This document shows, piece after piece, positions 24,171 to 38,300 of a stretch of DNA of 64,000 nt; position 1 is the first letter of the stretch, and each line of letters opens with the position of its first letter. Position numbers and translations under genes: made by a program. The notes beneath the pieces are model-generated. The model made no database searches. It saw only the letters and a program-made list of their open reading frames with translations, and was not told the origin of the DNA. This DNA is from Biomphalaria glabrata (lineage: Eukaryota; Mollusca; Gastropoda; Planorbidae), in assembly GCF_947242115.1 (NCBI RefSeq), contig NC_074713.1, positions 10,794,001 to 10,858,000 on the forward strand, read 5' to 3'.

Positions 24171-24894
24171 TTATGTGTTTATTATAGTGTGTACCGTCAC
24201 CTTTACAGCTGCACAGCCTCACCATTGAGTGTATGTGCGTGGTATGTGCACGTGAGTCCTATTTACTCACCACGACTCTATAGCCAACACACCGCTGTCA
24301 ACTAATAAATGCTAGCATTCTCCAAGTGCTGACTATAAGATTAACTGTAAAGAAGGAAAAAGCCTAATCAAAGAACATATGTTTCAACATTGATTTTCCA
24401 ATTGCTGTTTAAAGTTTATTTTGTTATATTTTTAATCGATATTTTGGTCGCTTTCCAAGATCGATCGTGTCCAAATTTTAATACTAACACATCTATAGGG
24501 TCTAAGATTTGTGGTGATGATAGATTCGTCTTTTTTGACAGCTGACATTTTAAACAATGACCGATTAACTTTTTAGCTCAACGACTCTGTGGTTGTCAAA
24601 CACAGACATGATCACAAAAAAAAAAGAAGCATCGGACGTCTTTTAAACCAGCGAATCCCGGACATTTGTCATTTCATTAAAACTGACATCACTCCAGGAT
24701 GTAAATATGAATTAAGACTTTAAATTAAAGTGTTGGGGTTTATCTTAAAATGTACAGACTTTACTTACATAATAAAAGATTCGTATTCAAATAAATATTT
24801 TAAAGACAATTTTTGGGTGACTTCTGTTTGTTTTGTACTTATTATGATTTTGAAGACGTGGTAAAAAAAAACAATTAGTATTAGGCCATTGCAT

Positions 24895-25252
24895 TTCAGG
24901 ACTCAAATCAATCAATTTAGAAAGCCTTCAGGAGAGAAGACTTAAAAAGTAAAGTAGCAATTATACATAAAACACTGAACCATAATCTTCAAATACAAAA
25001 CCTAATAAAACACTCAGAAAGACACAAAGATAAAGGCACATTCCTCGTCCATATGCTAGGACGAATTTGTACAAATACTCCTTCTTCCCTAGTGCTATTA
25101 GAGCATGGAATGGGTTGCCTAAGCCAGGCAAGAAAACCAATGACTTGGCAGAATTTAAGTCATTGGTTAACACGCATGACTAGATGCATGACGCTTAGGA
25201 CGTAATCACCTTCTTTTTTGAAGTAACGTCTGAATTTTATAAGATAAGATAA
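24895..25252 (+). mobile_element. 5'-truncated LINE tail, AAGATA-tailed family (longest plus-strand copy)
   Basis: Translation gives typical LINE polymerase C-terminal text (INLESLQERRLKSKVAIIHK, then [15 protein letters not shown]), with the frame broken later. It ends TTATAAGATAAGATAAG, the tail shared by the family. It is intergenic, downstream of the HEAT-repeat gene and upstream of the TMEM72-like gene. Confidence 0.8.
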
Positions 25253-26047
25253 GTTGTACCAGGAATGTGTTGCTAAAACTCCAAGGCCTTTTCTACTATA
25301 TTTGTAAACAAATTAAGGATTTCTTTTGTTTGTTTAGGAAATCAAGAGCTTTAGTTTGTTTCTGCTGTTTGACTCAAGACAGGAAATTTTTTAAACATTT
25401 AGGAATGTTACATCCTCTTCTCCAGATGTTTAAATTAAATTTTTTTTTTTCTACTTCGTGTAGAAGCCATTGGTCTGCCATCTGGTCACATGATATTTCT
25501 ATTGAGATTTTTGACATTTATCTAACTTATAGTTCAGGTGATTTTCTCAATTCTCATATGGAATCATAGCTACATGTTCGTCAATGTAATTTTTTTTTTA
25601 TAACATTAAGAATTTTTGTTTGCATTGCCAGAATATTAAGTGGACAATGAAGTAACTGTAAGGTCCACGAGCACCTCCACAGTATCCAACTTTGCAGTGA
25701 CAGTGTTTAGCACATATAACTACATCACATTTCATTTATGAAAGATTTGCTTATTATGATGCCTCACCAAAAAGCACTTGGAAAACAATCACCTCTGAGT
25801 TCTCTTAGATATCCTTTTCTCTAAAACATGTTAGTATAAAAATGAAATGTATTTTAGGTTGACTGAGTTTGACTAAAACTACACAGTAAAATATTGATCA
25901 GGTTTTTATTTCTCATCAAGTGATTTATATACAAAAAAAAAGGCTTTTCAATTTTCAATCAATAAAATCATATAAAACATGCAGCTATAAAACATTTAGA
26001 CAAGTTTACAATTAAAATAACTCTCAAGAGAACCAGTTTCTTATTCC

Positions 26048-26512
26048 TAAGTTCACATAAGCCAAACATTTTCATATCAGACGTCCCAAATTGAACATAA
26101 GCCAAACAATTTCATATCAGACACCCCAAACTGAACATAAGCCAAACAATTTCATATCAGGTACTCCATATAGAACTTTAGCCAAACAATTTCATATCAG
26201 GTACTCCATATTGAACATAAGCCAAACAATTTCATATCAGGTACCCCATACTGAACATAAGCCAAACAATTTCATATCAGGTACCCCATACTGAACATAA
26301 GCCAAACAATTTCATATCAGGTACCCCATACTGAACATAAGCCAAACAATTTCATATCAGGTACCCCATACTGAACATAAGCCAAACAATTTCATATCAG
26401 GTACCCCATACTGAACATAAGCCAAACAATTTCATATCAGACACCCCAAACTGAACATAAGCCAAACATTTTCATATCAGGTACCCCATACTGAACATAA
26501 GCAAACATTTTC
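26048..26512. repeat. 40-bp minisatellite, about 11-12 copies
   Basis: The unit is 40 bases: GTACCCCATACTGAACATAA followed by GCCAAACAATTTCATATCAG. Central copies are nearly identical, while those at the edges are more diverged (ACACCCCAAACTGAAC and ACTCCATATAGAAC variants). The pattern suggests unequal exchange from the centre. No coding sense is evident. Confidence 0.95.
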
Positions 26513-28299
26513 AGCAAGCTTTAACTGACATAGAAGAGAGCAACTGGCAGCAAAAAGCTTCCAAACAAGACAGCTGGAGATTTATTACATAGGCCATGGG
26601 ATACATCTTTCAGACTAAAAGGAAATCTACAGCCATGGACAGACATAGACTACAGAAAAATAACCTAAATTGACCATTGACAGACAACGGTTATGACTAT
26701 GCTGAATATAGCAAAATATATAGATACAGCTCAGACTGCATAGCCACAAGAAGTATTTCACTCTTCCTTAATCTTCGGACTTAAGACAAGCTTCATTCTC
26801 CCCAGTACAAGTTGGTCATGTTAGCTCATATAAACATGCCCGTCAATAAGTTCATGTGGCCAGATATTGTCTGAATGTCATGCTCAATTCTTTTTGAGAA
26901 AACTTAGGAAAGTTGTCTTTCAGTCTTTTGTTGCTGAGAAATGAAGTTACAATAATGTAGTTCTAAGGAAAGCTGGCACATCTCATCACTGAATGTGGGC
27001 CACAAAATTCATTTGTTCTAAACATGGACAAGAGCCTACCATGTAGGATATACTTAGTCCCAGGCACTTCAAATTAAGTGGAACCTAATCAATAAATGAC
27101 AACTCACACACACTCAAAATCAGATTTTACATTGTGTTTTAGAGTCCACAGTATGACAAGTAAGAATAATGGAACAGGAAAATAATGTCATTGAAAGTAG
27201 CTATGTCCATTGATTGGGACGATCACGTACACATATGTGGAACTAATTAGAACATGTTAAATCAGTCTTCTTCACAAATATTACATTTAAACACTGCACA
27301 TTAATCCCTTCTAATCAGTTCACATTAAGCCCTGAGTATATAATCAGTAATTCTCTACTGACACATTATGTCCAAGCTATGTTTGTCACCAAACACATTC
27401 TGGTAGTTTCTTGTTTTGTTTAACATTGCTTCGCTTTGAATGTGCATTCAGCATTGTTAATTATTGTATCCTAGCCCAAACTTTCATCAGGATGGCGGGG
27501 GATGTTTTGTATACAAAACTGTTGGTAGCAGTAGAGGAAAGAAGCATGACAACCTTTCAAAAGCCATAAGTCAGTGAGCTAACAAGTTTTGGATAGCTTT
27601 GGATATATAGAAAAAAACATTACAAACTCATAACTTTAAATTGATCTGTCTAAAAAAAAATATACATATAAAATGACTGCATTTACAATTGTCTATCAGG
27701 TTCAGCTTCATCACTGAAGTCTCAACACACAAAGCAGAGAATATAATACTGTCTCTAGAAAGATTCTTCAACCTTATTTCAATGTGGCAGCCCAGGGAGG
27801 GAGTCAAACTTGGGTAGGTAGCTTAAGTAAATAAAAAAAATATACTTTTGAAATTAAACAAATGAAAACAAATTTTATATCAAATTTCTCAACTGCCTAA
27901 CAAAAGAAAGTGTCAATGTCAGTGTGTTATATTAGTTAGCTGAAGATTAATTATCAACATTTCTAGATTCAAACAAGAGGGAAAAAAAATTCAAGTATAA
28001 AATTTAAACATTCAATATGTAACTCTGTTAATCAACTAACGGTATCTCTTAATGAAAATCTTAGTAAAATAATAATCTCAATAACTTTAATGACTTATTT
28101 AAATTAAAAAGATGAACAATGGGATAGTTAAAAAAATGTCTTGCTTAAAAAAGATGCTAAGATTTTGATAGTTAATAAAAGAAAATTTTTTGCTGGCTTT
28201 AGTAAAAAAAACAACAATTACAACTGGTTATAAAAACATACATGCATTGTTTGACAGATTTTTCATTAAATCCCTACTGTTACTCTATCGTCATAGTGA

Positions 28300-28668
28300 A
28301 AAATGAAAATTTTTATTCATTAATTTAGAAAACTTTTTCATTAACCTAAATGAAAGTTGGTATTCATTAATTTAGAAAACTTTTCATTAACCTAAATGAA
28401 AGTTGGTATTCATTAATTTAGAAAACTTTTCATTAACCTAAATGAAAGTTGGTATTCATTAATTTAGAAAACTTTTCATTAACCTAAATGAAAGTTGGTA
28501 TTCATTAATTTAGAAAACTTTTCATTAACCTAAATTAAAGTTGGTATTCATTAATTTAGAAAACTTTTCATTAACCTAAATGAAAATTGGTATTCATTAA
28601 TTTAGAAAACTTTTCATTAACCTAAATGAAAATGTTTATTCATTAATTCAGAAAATTTTTCATTAACC
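28300..28668. repeat. 46-bp minisatellite, about 7-8 copies
   Basis: The unit is 46 bases: CATTAATTTAGAAAACTTTT, CATTAACCTAAATGAAAGTT, GGTATT. Inner copies are almost identical and the outer copies have diverged. It is intergenic, about 650 bases from the HEAT gene stop codon. Confidence 0.95.
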
Positions 28669-29307
28669 TATCGAGATGAAATTTTGCACATAACTTAGGC
28701 TGTGTGACAACACATTGAATTAAAATTTCAGAAAGATATTATTGAATGAATTTTTTATTTATCATTAAAGCTAGTTTTACAGCTTCTAGACAGGGGAACT
28801 AACAAATATCTATTGTATTTTTCTTATTACTGAGTATCAGTTGTATCCCTTCTACATACACAATCTTCAGTTAATTAGAATTAGTTAAAATTATGAAAAA
28901 TAAAAAATGGAGTGTTTAGTTTCTAGTATTAATTCAACATGAAAAAAGAATTGATTTAAAAAAGTAATGTTGATATCACTTCTTTCTGTATAATAAGAGG
29001 ATAAAGAATTGGTGGCTCAAAGGCACACTAGTATATTTTAATCCAGACAGATCAGGATCTCTACAATGGATGTTCATGAGTTTACCCAACGCTACACAGG
29101 TTACCATTGATCTTACCACATAAATAAGTAAAAACTGTTAACAGTTTATTTACATAATGCTCCCTTGTATGGCATAAATAATATAATGTTCCTATTGCAT
29201 GAAAATTTCTGCCTTTTAAAAAAATTCTTTTTTATATGCTATGTTAAAAAAACAACAACTTATCTGCAAAAAATACATTATATTAAATTGTCCTAGTCAT
29301 AAAATAC

Positions 29308-32300
29308 TTACGAGCTATTAAAACTTTCGATTCTTCCTCTGACAATACCAGGCCCCAGAAAGAGACTAAGGTCAATTAGACACTGACTGGCTGATGATGA
29401 TGTCAACACTACATCGCAGTCCTGTCACCAAAATAGTAATAGAACTTTTAAAAATATGAAAACTTTTACACTCATTGTATAACCAGCATAACATCTGTAT
29501 TTTAAAAAAATAAATATTTTTATCTTGCTCTATAGAAGGTCAAAGTTTTATCAAGAAAGGAAAAAAAAAAAGCTTCACTTTATATTTTCATGTTTATGAC
29601 TTGTAAAGTGAAAGATTTAATTACCAGTGCCTCAAAGATGTAATCTAGGAACATCTCTAAGTACATTTTGAATGGTCGCTTTCCTAAACCTTTGGCAATG
29701 TTAGGAAGCTGGAACAAAAATGTATACAAGTCTTCACTAGCTATACAGCCTGATAGAAATAATTAAAAACTTTTGCTAATTAACTTTTGAGGTTAAATAA
29801 AAATACAACCTGTATTCCTTTGAATCCAACAAAGCTAATTTGATTATACATGCAATAATTTAATAAGTAATCTAACACCTTCACAGATCACTAAAAATTA
29901 TTTTCTTTGAGTGGAATGGAAACAAGATTTTTTGCCCCCCCCCCCCCCCCCCCCCCCCCCAATGCTGGCCACCTGAATATAGTACAAACCCATTTGTATG
30001 TAGAACATTTCTAAATATTTCCCTAAATAACATTCTTTAATTTTAGTTTAATCAGGAAATCTATTCACCTGTTTACAAACTGTTTCCAAAAAGTTAGGGT
30101 AACGAGTGTAGTTCTTAACATTACAAGCTGTAGCCATATTTGGGATTAGCTTGCTGACCTGTCCACTCACATCCGGGATGTGGCTAAGTTCTGCCAATAG
30201 GTGGACACAGCTATTATAATAAAAGCAAAAATAAAGTTTTAAATTTCGTTTCGTACCTACATTAAAGTAAGACTTATGAAAACAATCTTTTCAAGTGATA
30301 GCAAGGTGCCAATGATTAGCTCACCCATCAGCTAATTCCCAAGGCTGTGGAGGTTTCCTAAACTTGTGATCCATACAGCCCCCACCTCGCCCCATCTTAG
30401 GAGCCAGAGAGCCACAAGAATACATCTTAGATATGAAATAAAGAAAAAAATGGATTCATAATTTAGGTCTTTTATATTAGCTAAACATATTCAAGTTAAA
30501 AAAAGATTTCTAGCATTAGAATAATATATTTCTGAAGTTTCTTCTCAAGTAGTTTTTTAGTAACAAAGAGTCTGATTCTTTTCATAATGTAGCAATATCT
30601 GAAAGCATCCAATTAATAAATTACAATCCCATTGGTCTATTTTTACAAAAATATAATATAATAATAATGTCTTGAAGACAACCAAGAATAACTAAAGATA
30701 AAATTAACATCAGAGAGGGTTTTTTTTTAAGTTTCTTTTTTTCAAATCCATTAAATCCTCCTGAATGTGTCAGAATGTCTCACCGTTTGGTCAGTGTGTA
30801 AGTCCATGTCGTTATCCCTCAAGTATTTCACAACCCCAAATGTTGCTGGAGAACTATCCAAGTTGCCATATTTTTCAGCTGTTGCTGGCTGCTCTTTAAT
30901 CTTTTCAAACCCTTCTTTTATCTTACAAAACACAACTTCCTGCTCAGCAGGACCTAAAGGAAAAATAAAAAGGCTGCAATGGAATTTCTCTGAGCTAAAC
31001 CGCAAAATACAAAATAAAGTTAAAACATTCTTTGAGCTAAACGGTAAAATACAAAATAAAGTTAAAACATTCTCTGAGCTAAACAGTAAAATACAAACTA
31101 AAGTTAAAACATTCTCTGAGCTAAACGGTAAAATACAAAATAAAGTTAAAAGAGTTTATGAATCAGTTTTACAAGTGAACATGGTAACACAGCTTGTAAA
31201 ATATAAACGTGATAACACAGCTTGTACAATGTAATCAGGTTAACACAGTTTGTACAATGTAACCAGGTTAACACAGCTTGTACAATGTAATCAGGTTAAC
31301 AGTTTGTACAATGTAACCAGGTTAACACAGCTTGTACAATATAACCAGGTTAACACAGCTTGTAAAATGTAATCATGATAACACAGCTTGTAAAATGTAA
31401 CCATGATAACACAGCTTGTAAAATGTAACCATGATAACACAGCTTGTACAATGTAACCAGGTTAACACAGCTTGTAAAATGTAATTATGTTAACACAGCT
31501 TGTAAAATTTAACAGTGTTAACACAGCTTGTACAATGTAACCATGATAACACAGCTTGTAAAATGTGACCATGATTTAGGCTTGTAAAATGTAACATATA
31601 TGAAAACAGAAAAAAAAAAACACTAACCATAAGCCTTGACGATGTTTGTAATTGCCACAGCCGCACCATGCCTGACAGATGGGATGTTGTCTTGTAGGTT
31701 ATTGAAAAACAATGGGAACAATGCTGGCAGGGACGACCTATTATAAAGAACATTTGAATTGGTTCAAAAAAAATATTTTTTCTTTAATATTATTTATTCA
31801 GAAGAGCAATAGTTGCACGGAAAGAGAAAAAATTTTGTTTAAGAAGAGCAAATTTAGGCCCATTCTTTTTTTTTTATGAAGTTTCTTCTGGAGCTTCAAC
31901 CCTTAATGATAAAGTAAAAAATCGTATAGTATGACTGTTATAGTACCTATTTGCATATTACTTATAGGATGACTTTTTATAGTACCACTGAGCATATAGC
32001 TCTGCTGTGAGAGACAATCGATGAACCCAGATCTTAAATGGTTACAATGATTTTAGAGCCAGGGGTATTAATGAGGTCAAGCTCCCATTGTCTACACAGC
32101 TTGTGCCTCAATAGGTATCCGACACCAAGACCAGTACCTGGCATGCTTGTGTGGCTTAGATACGAGACCTAGCAAAACTGTTTCTACGTAAAGGTGTAGG
32201 CAGATATCTGCGCAACTAAAACCAGGAGCTATGGGCAGAAAGAGCTTAAAAGCTTAGTAAGAAGAGGGGGATACTTTAATCTCAAACTCCCACTGCCTTA

Positions 32301-35300
32301 TGGTGTTAAGGCTTCAAGAGTCAACCTTGAGAAATCGGAAAAAAAAAGGTGGGGGGACTACTCAGGTCTTAGGACTACCATCCATGATATTATTCCATAT
32401 TCCCCACAAATAAATAGGTATCAAATGTAATACATATTATTCTAATGAATCACATCAGCAAAGTAGTGAGTGAGAGACAAAGAAGCATGGGCCACACACC
32501 TTCCCTTTAACCAATGCAACAAATGCAATGCCAGAGAGGAAACTGATGCTGCTGCAAAGAAGCTAAAACAGCACTGAAGGCAAATCAATTGAAACCAGTG
32601 ATTGATCTGGGTGCATCCATTATCTCAAGGTGGAAGGAGCCATATTTATATACATATATGGTCTGTTGTTGCTTTATTGTGATATTGTTGAAATATCTTG
32701 GCCCTTATGAATTAAAGTAACAACAGGAATTTATTTTAGTAATAAAATGCAAACAAAACTTACTTTGATTCTTGTGGAAAACACAAAACAAAATGACCAC
32801 ATGCTATGCAAGCAGCTGAAATAAAAAAAAATACAGAAAAAAGGTTTTTAATAAACATTCCTTTTTTAATAAGTTCTGGGCTATAGCTGAGTACACATAA
32901 ATTATTCATTTTCTTGATAATCCAGACAACAAGGTCTTCCTACAAAACACATGCACTTACCATCTCTGACAGGCCAACTGTCATCATTAAAGCAAACCAA
33001 AAGTGTCTCTAGTAGTTTGGAAACATAGGGACTCACTGCAGACTTGTCAATCTTAAAAGAAATTAAAGATTTTTAATGACATTTGATAAATAATAATATC
33101 CCAATTTTTTAACAAATTTTGGAAGAATGTTATAACAACAATTGTCTAAAAAAAATGTGTAAATATGAGTTATCTAAAAAGTCAATTGAAAATTGTTATT
33201 CTAATAGCTAATTCAATTTACTTTAACAAGACAGGTGATAATTTGACATTTTTTCCCTAACAAACATAAATTACTTTTACAGTTTGAATGTTGCCATGTT
33301 TACAGGCACAAGTAAAAGAATTATATTAATATTGAAAAGAAAAAAGCAATCAAATTAACCCAGTCCTGGAGTGTGGTGGCTGAGTTGTAAAGCACTTGGC
33401 TTCCAAACCGAGAGTCTAAGGTTCAAATTTCAGTGTCAGGGACTTTAAATTTTGAGATTTTTAGGATGCCCTTGAGTCCAACCATCTCTAATGGGTACCA
33501 GACATTAGTTGAGGAAAAGTAAAGGCGGTTGGTTATTGTTCTGGCCACCGTCAGTCATAGAAACAGATGACCTTTACATCATCCGCCCTTTAGTTCACAA
33601 CCCCTGAAAGGGGTACTTTACTTAATCCAGCCCTATCAAGCTAGTTGTAAGGTGTGGCTGTATTTTATAAATGTACAGTTTTTCAAAAGCAATGTCTTAC
33701 CTTAGAGCCCAGTTCAGCAATACACGCACATGCAGCTTCTCTAACAGCATGGTTGTCAGAGTCAGTGGCTAGGATGTAATAGTCTACCTGTGAATAGCAG
33801 GGACAAACAATATCTCTACACTAAAATCAAGATTATTAATGTACTTAAAAAAACATTTTTAATTCCTTTGTCCCACTGTCCTTTTAAGCCTACCGTACAA
33901 AGATCAACACTCTTCAGACATTCATCACACGTCATCTACCAAATAAATATTAAACACAAACTGTCGTCAATAGACACTCACCACTTGATCAATATATTTT
34001 TCTACCAAATGCTTGCCTTCACCCTTTGTGATCTGTCGCCAGGTTTCTTGTGAATAAAGCCTCACCCCTTCAGCCATGTAATATCTGTATAAAAAAAAAC
34101 AAAAAAAACATGAAAGATTCAAAGTCAGTTTTTCAGCACAAGCGCTAAATACAAAGAAATATGTATAAAGACAAAAATCTAATAAACAAAATAAATTAAT
34201 ACCTGTTCAGGCACATTCGAGGAATTAGAATAGGATAAAACTTTTCTCTTGCCTCTTCTGTTGGTAAACTTGTTAGGAATTGACGAGTTGCTACTGAAGC
34301 AGCCATTCGCACCTAGTAGAAATATTAGAGTCGCCGTTTAAGGTCTGAATTATTTTAATTTTACATTCATTATTATCTGTTGAGAAAATTAATTTGGTGT
34401 GAAGCATTGCACATACCTGACTCCAGTTATCAGCTACTCCTCGACCCAAATACTCAGAGAAAACCTTGCCATGGCGATAGATTGCATTTTCTTCTGTTAA
34501 TTTTGCTTCACTATCAGTTTCAGCTGGAACATAGAAACTGCATTTCAGAGGTATGGTGATTGTGTGAAAGGAATGAAAGTGTAATGGAATTAGCATAACT
34601 TAAGATATGTTGGTGTTTCTGACACTATAGTAGTACCAGTAGATGAAATAATACTGCACCTTTTTAAATCTGAACATACTGACAAGTAAATTTACATACC
34701 AAACACAATGCAAAATAGGCCAATTTTACTTCATTTATAAAAAAATTGTGTAAGAATGTATATATATATACAATAATTGGTAAAGGATAAATAAACAGAC
34801 TTAAAAAATATTTTTTAAAAATAATTTTCTATAACAGCAACTTTAAAGTTGACTTAAAAGAATTATATTTTTTTTTTGCAAGAATCTATAAAATAATGGC
34901 TGGGTAATGGACATTGCACGGTAGACTTAATGCATGAATTTGAAAGCCATTAGACTTGTTTCTTTAAAACAATTAGCAGTTTAATGAAAGAATATGCTAT
35001 TTCCATAATTATAAAAAAAAAAATAATAAAGACCTGCACACAGATGTTGTGGGAAGAGTTTTAACAAATTTAACTTTTTGAGTGTAGCATCATTACAATA
35101 TGGTATCAATTAAAAAAATTGTTTAATTACAGCCTTCTTTGGCTCCACAAGTCACCAGGGCACCGCAGACATAGAATCCAGTTTCTCTGACAAAACGATT
35201 AGTGTGCATTAATGCCTCAAAGATAAGGTCCAATAGTTCCTGGTCAACAAAGTCATTGAATCTGTAGCCACAGCCAAGTATCACACTTTGAAGACACCTA

Positions 35301-38300
35301 CACAAGAAGAATATACAATTAACTGATTCCTCACAAATATACAATAGACTTAATAAGCCAAGAACAAAAATGATGACATGTAATGTATTCTTCAAGGAGG
35401 TGGGGTGGCTGAGTGCTACAGGGTAAAGAGCTTGGCTTCCAAACTGGGGAATTCTGGGTCTTTAATTTCAGGATCTTTAGGGTGCCTCTAAGTCCAGCTC
35501 TAATGGGTACCTGATATTAGTAGAGGAAAAGTTAAGGTGGTTGGTCATTGTGGGGCCACAAGACCTCATTAATCATAGGCCCAGGAACAGATTATGTGCC
35601 CTACTTACTTACTTCATGTACTCTTCAAAATGCATACATTCTATACACTTAAACCAAAGGTCACATAACATGGGATCAAATTAAATGTTGAAGCTTGAAA
35701 AAAAAAATCAATTACAACAATATAAAAGTTTATCAGTTGCTGGAAAATTGTTTAAAAAAAAAGTAATCCAAGAGGAAAAAAAAGGCTTATAACAACCAAA
35801 AAAAAAAATTAATAAAAATAAAAAGTCTAAGCATTAGAATTACAGGATCTTTGGGCGCATCTGAGTCCACCCTGCTCTAATGGGTACCTGACATTAGTCG
35901 GGGAAAAGTAAAGGGGGTTGGTCATTGTGATGGCCACATGACATCCTCATGAGCCATAGGCCACAGAAACAGATGACCTTTACATCATCTCTCCTATAGA
36001 TCATAAGTTCTGAAAGGGGAAATTTACTTTTACTAAACATTAGAACATCTCCCTCATTAAACAAAGAACATTTATTATGAACTTCAAACAATTATATTAT
36101 ATAGTTAGTTGCTTTAGAAAACTATTTGTCTGACACTTACTTCATGTATGTTTCCAATGATTTCCATCCAGCTGTATCATGGAGTATCTCTTTAGCTTCA
36201 CTTGATCTCTAGACAATACAAGAGACACTACATTTATTGTGTACATACGGCTGAAAGCACATTAAAATTTTATATAAAACAAAAGGCGTGGAGCCTGCAG
36301 TGATAACAACAGAATAAAACAGGCAACAGCTTAGAAAAGAAACAGGAAAAGAAAAATGTTTTCCAGAGAGAAACAGTTGAGACAATAGGGCTAATTGCAA
36401 TAAAACCCAAAATATCTTTCAATGCATATCTCTACAACAATATTTGTACTGCTACCTTTTTTTTTTTTTTATTGTATTCAGAGTTTAAAACATTGTAAAA
36501 AAAAAAACAACAACAAAAAAAAAACTGAGGGTATAAAAAGAAAAACTTTACAAGTCAAAGTCTGCATGTGTGAATATCTTTAATTGAACAAATGTTAAGC
36601 CATAGATGCCTACCCTTTCAATAAGTCGTGCACTGGTATTGGGTGACCCAAACATGATGCTCTCTGGCTGATCACTGGGAGAGTCTAGTGAATCTTCAGA
36701 AAGTCCAAGACCATGACGCTCCAAATTAGTGCGGATTCCTTGAGTTATTTGATCTTTGCACCTTTCATAAACTTCGGTGCCAATAATTTTGCATAGCACA
36801 CCCAAAAGCTCTCCTGTTTAAAGATTTAAAAAGGTCTCAGAAAGCTAACTAGCTTGACAAGAGTCATAATGTACATTATCTTGTCATAACACAATATTTG
36901 TGTATATCATCATAGGATAAAATAAATTAAAATTTCAAAATAGTTATTTTTAAAAAGATTTTTCTTTCAAAACAATACAATTTATCAAAGACTCCATTGA
37001 ATTTGAAATATTACTACATTGTGTACAAAGCACTTTCAAAAAATTTGGTAAAAGACATTGTATTATAAAAAATTGGTCCTTTTTTTTTTTTTCCAAAAAA
37101 TATTAGAGAAAAGCAACTCAGATTTATAATTGTTTTCACAAAAATAGAGGATTGTACTTTGAACTGTTATTTTAATAACCTAATCCCCCACTCCAAAAAA
37201 AAAACCCCAACATTTATTGTCATCATCAGCCATTGTGATAAAGGTTTGGATAGGATGTTAATAAAATTTTTAATTTCTCAAGGTTACAAGATATGTTGGT
37301 TGTAAACTTATTTCCCATTAGAAGTATTTCACAGATCCATCTGGTAAAATATTTTAAATTTAAGCTCTAATAAGCAATGTGTATTTTATAAGTATGTCAT
37401 GATTATGCTAGATTTCAGTCCACTGAAAGGCTGAATTCAACAAGCAATAGAATCTAATATTCTGGGCAAGGGCAGCCTTCAAAGCGTAGGATGTAATCAT
37501 CATCTGTCAAGATTTATCTCCTAATAATGAATCAAGCTTAGGGTTACCAGATACCTGCATGCCCTAAGGAGGACAAAAATGACAAAGTACATTAAAAGCA
37601 AGGCTAACACCTTCATTGTATACTAGTATATCAATGGCTGTCAAACTACATAATTTCTCAGATAAGTGACTTTTTGCATTATGTTATTGTTTGCGCATGG
37701 AAATATTTTCTTTAGGTAGCATTTTATGAGGACAATGCCGCTAACTGATTCAATGGAAAGTCAATTTTTCACATTATGTATTTGTGAGGTGATCAGCAAA
37801 ATATGTTTTTTCAATGCTGATTTGACTTGTAAGTTTTAGATGAATGAATGAATATTACCACAGTGGATGATAGTGAAACAGTTCCAACTTGGGACCAGTC
37901 TACAACAAATCCAAGCACAAATCAAAATGTCTCCAAACATCTTGACTATTACAATATGCCCGAAAATGAAAAATACTGAACTTCAGGAACATTTTCAATT
38001 TAAAAAATGAACACCTGTTCATTAACAAGAGCATCAAAAATTGTACAATCATTCTCTTATTAATGAGTGGGTGACTTTGTGTGTTCAAACCACAAGATAA
38101 TTGAAAGACTGAATTAGACTAATGGGTAATATCTTCTTGTCTTATAAAATACAGATGTTACATCAAATAAGATGCTTACACCCTACACATGACCTGAGGT
38201 CAGTCTAATCATGCATGTTAATCAATGACTTAAATGTTGCTAAGTCATTGCTTTTCCTGGCTAAATATTATAAAATCTATATATTTGCAGTTGTAGTAAA

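Larger units (their letters stand above)
25260..29307. other. intergenic region, no coding exon seen
   Basis: Between the TMEM72-like 5' side and the HEAT gene stop codon I find no conserved exon. It contains two minisatellites (26048-26512 and 28300-28668). The last part should include the 3' UTR of the HEAT gene; TTTATT on the plus strand near 29147 could be its AATAAA signal. Confidence 0.45.

Noticed and set aside
30767-31234. 155-codon plus-strand frame with a 14-residue repeat, coiled-coil-like
   Set aside because: It is antisense across HEAT exon 12 and runs through the 42-bp intronic repeat; 42 being 14 codons explains it.
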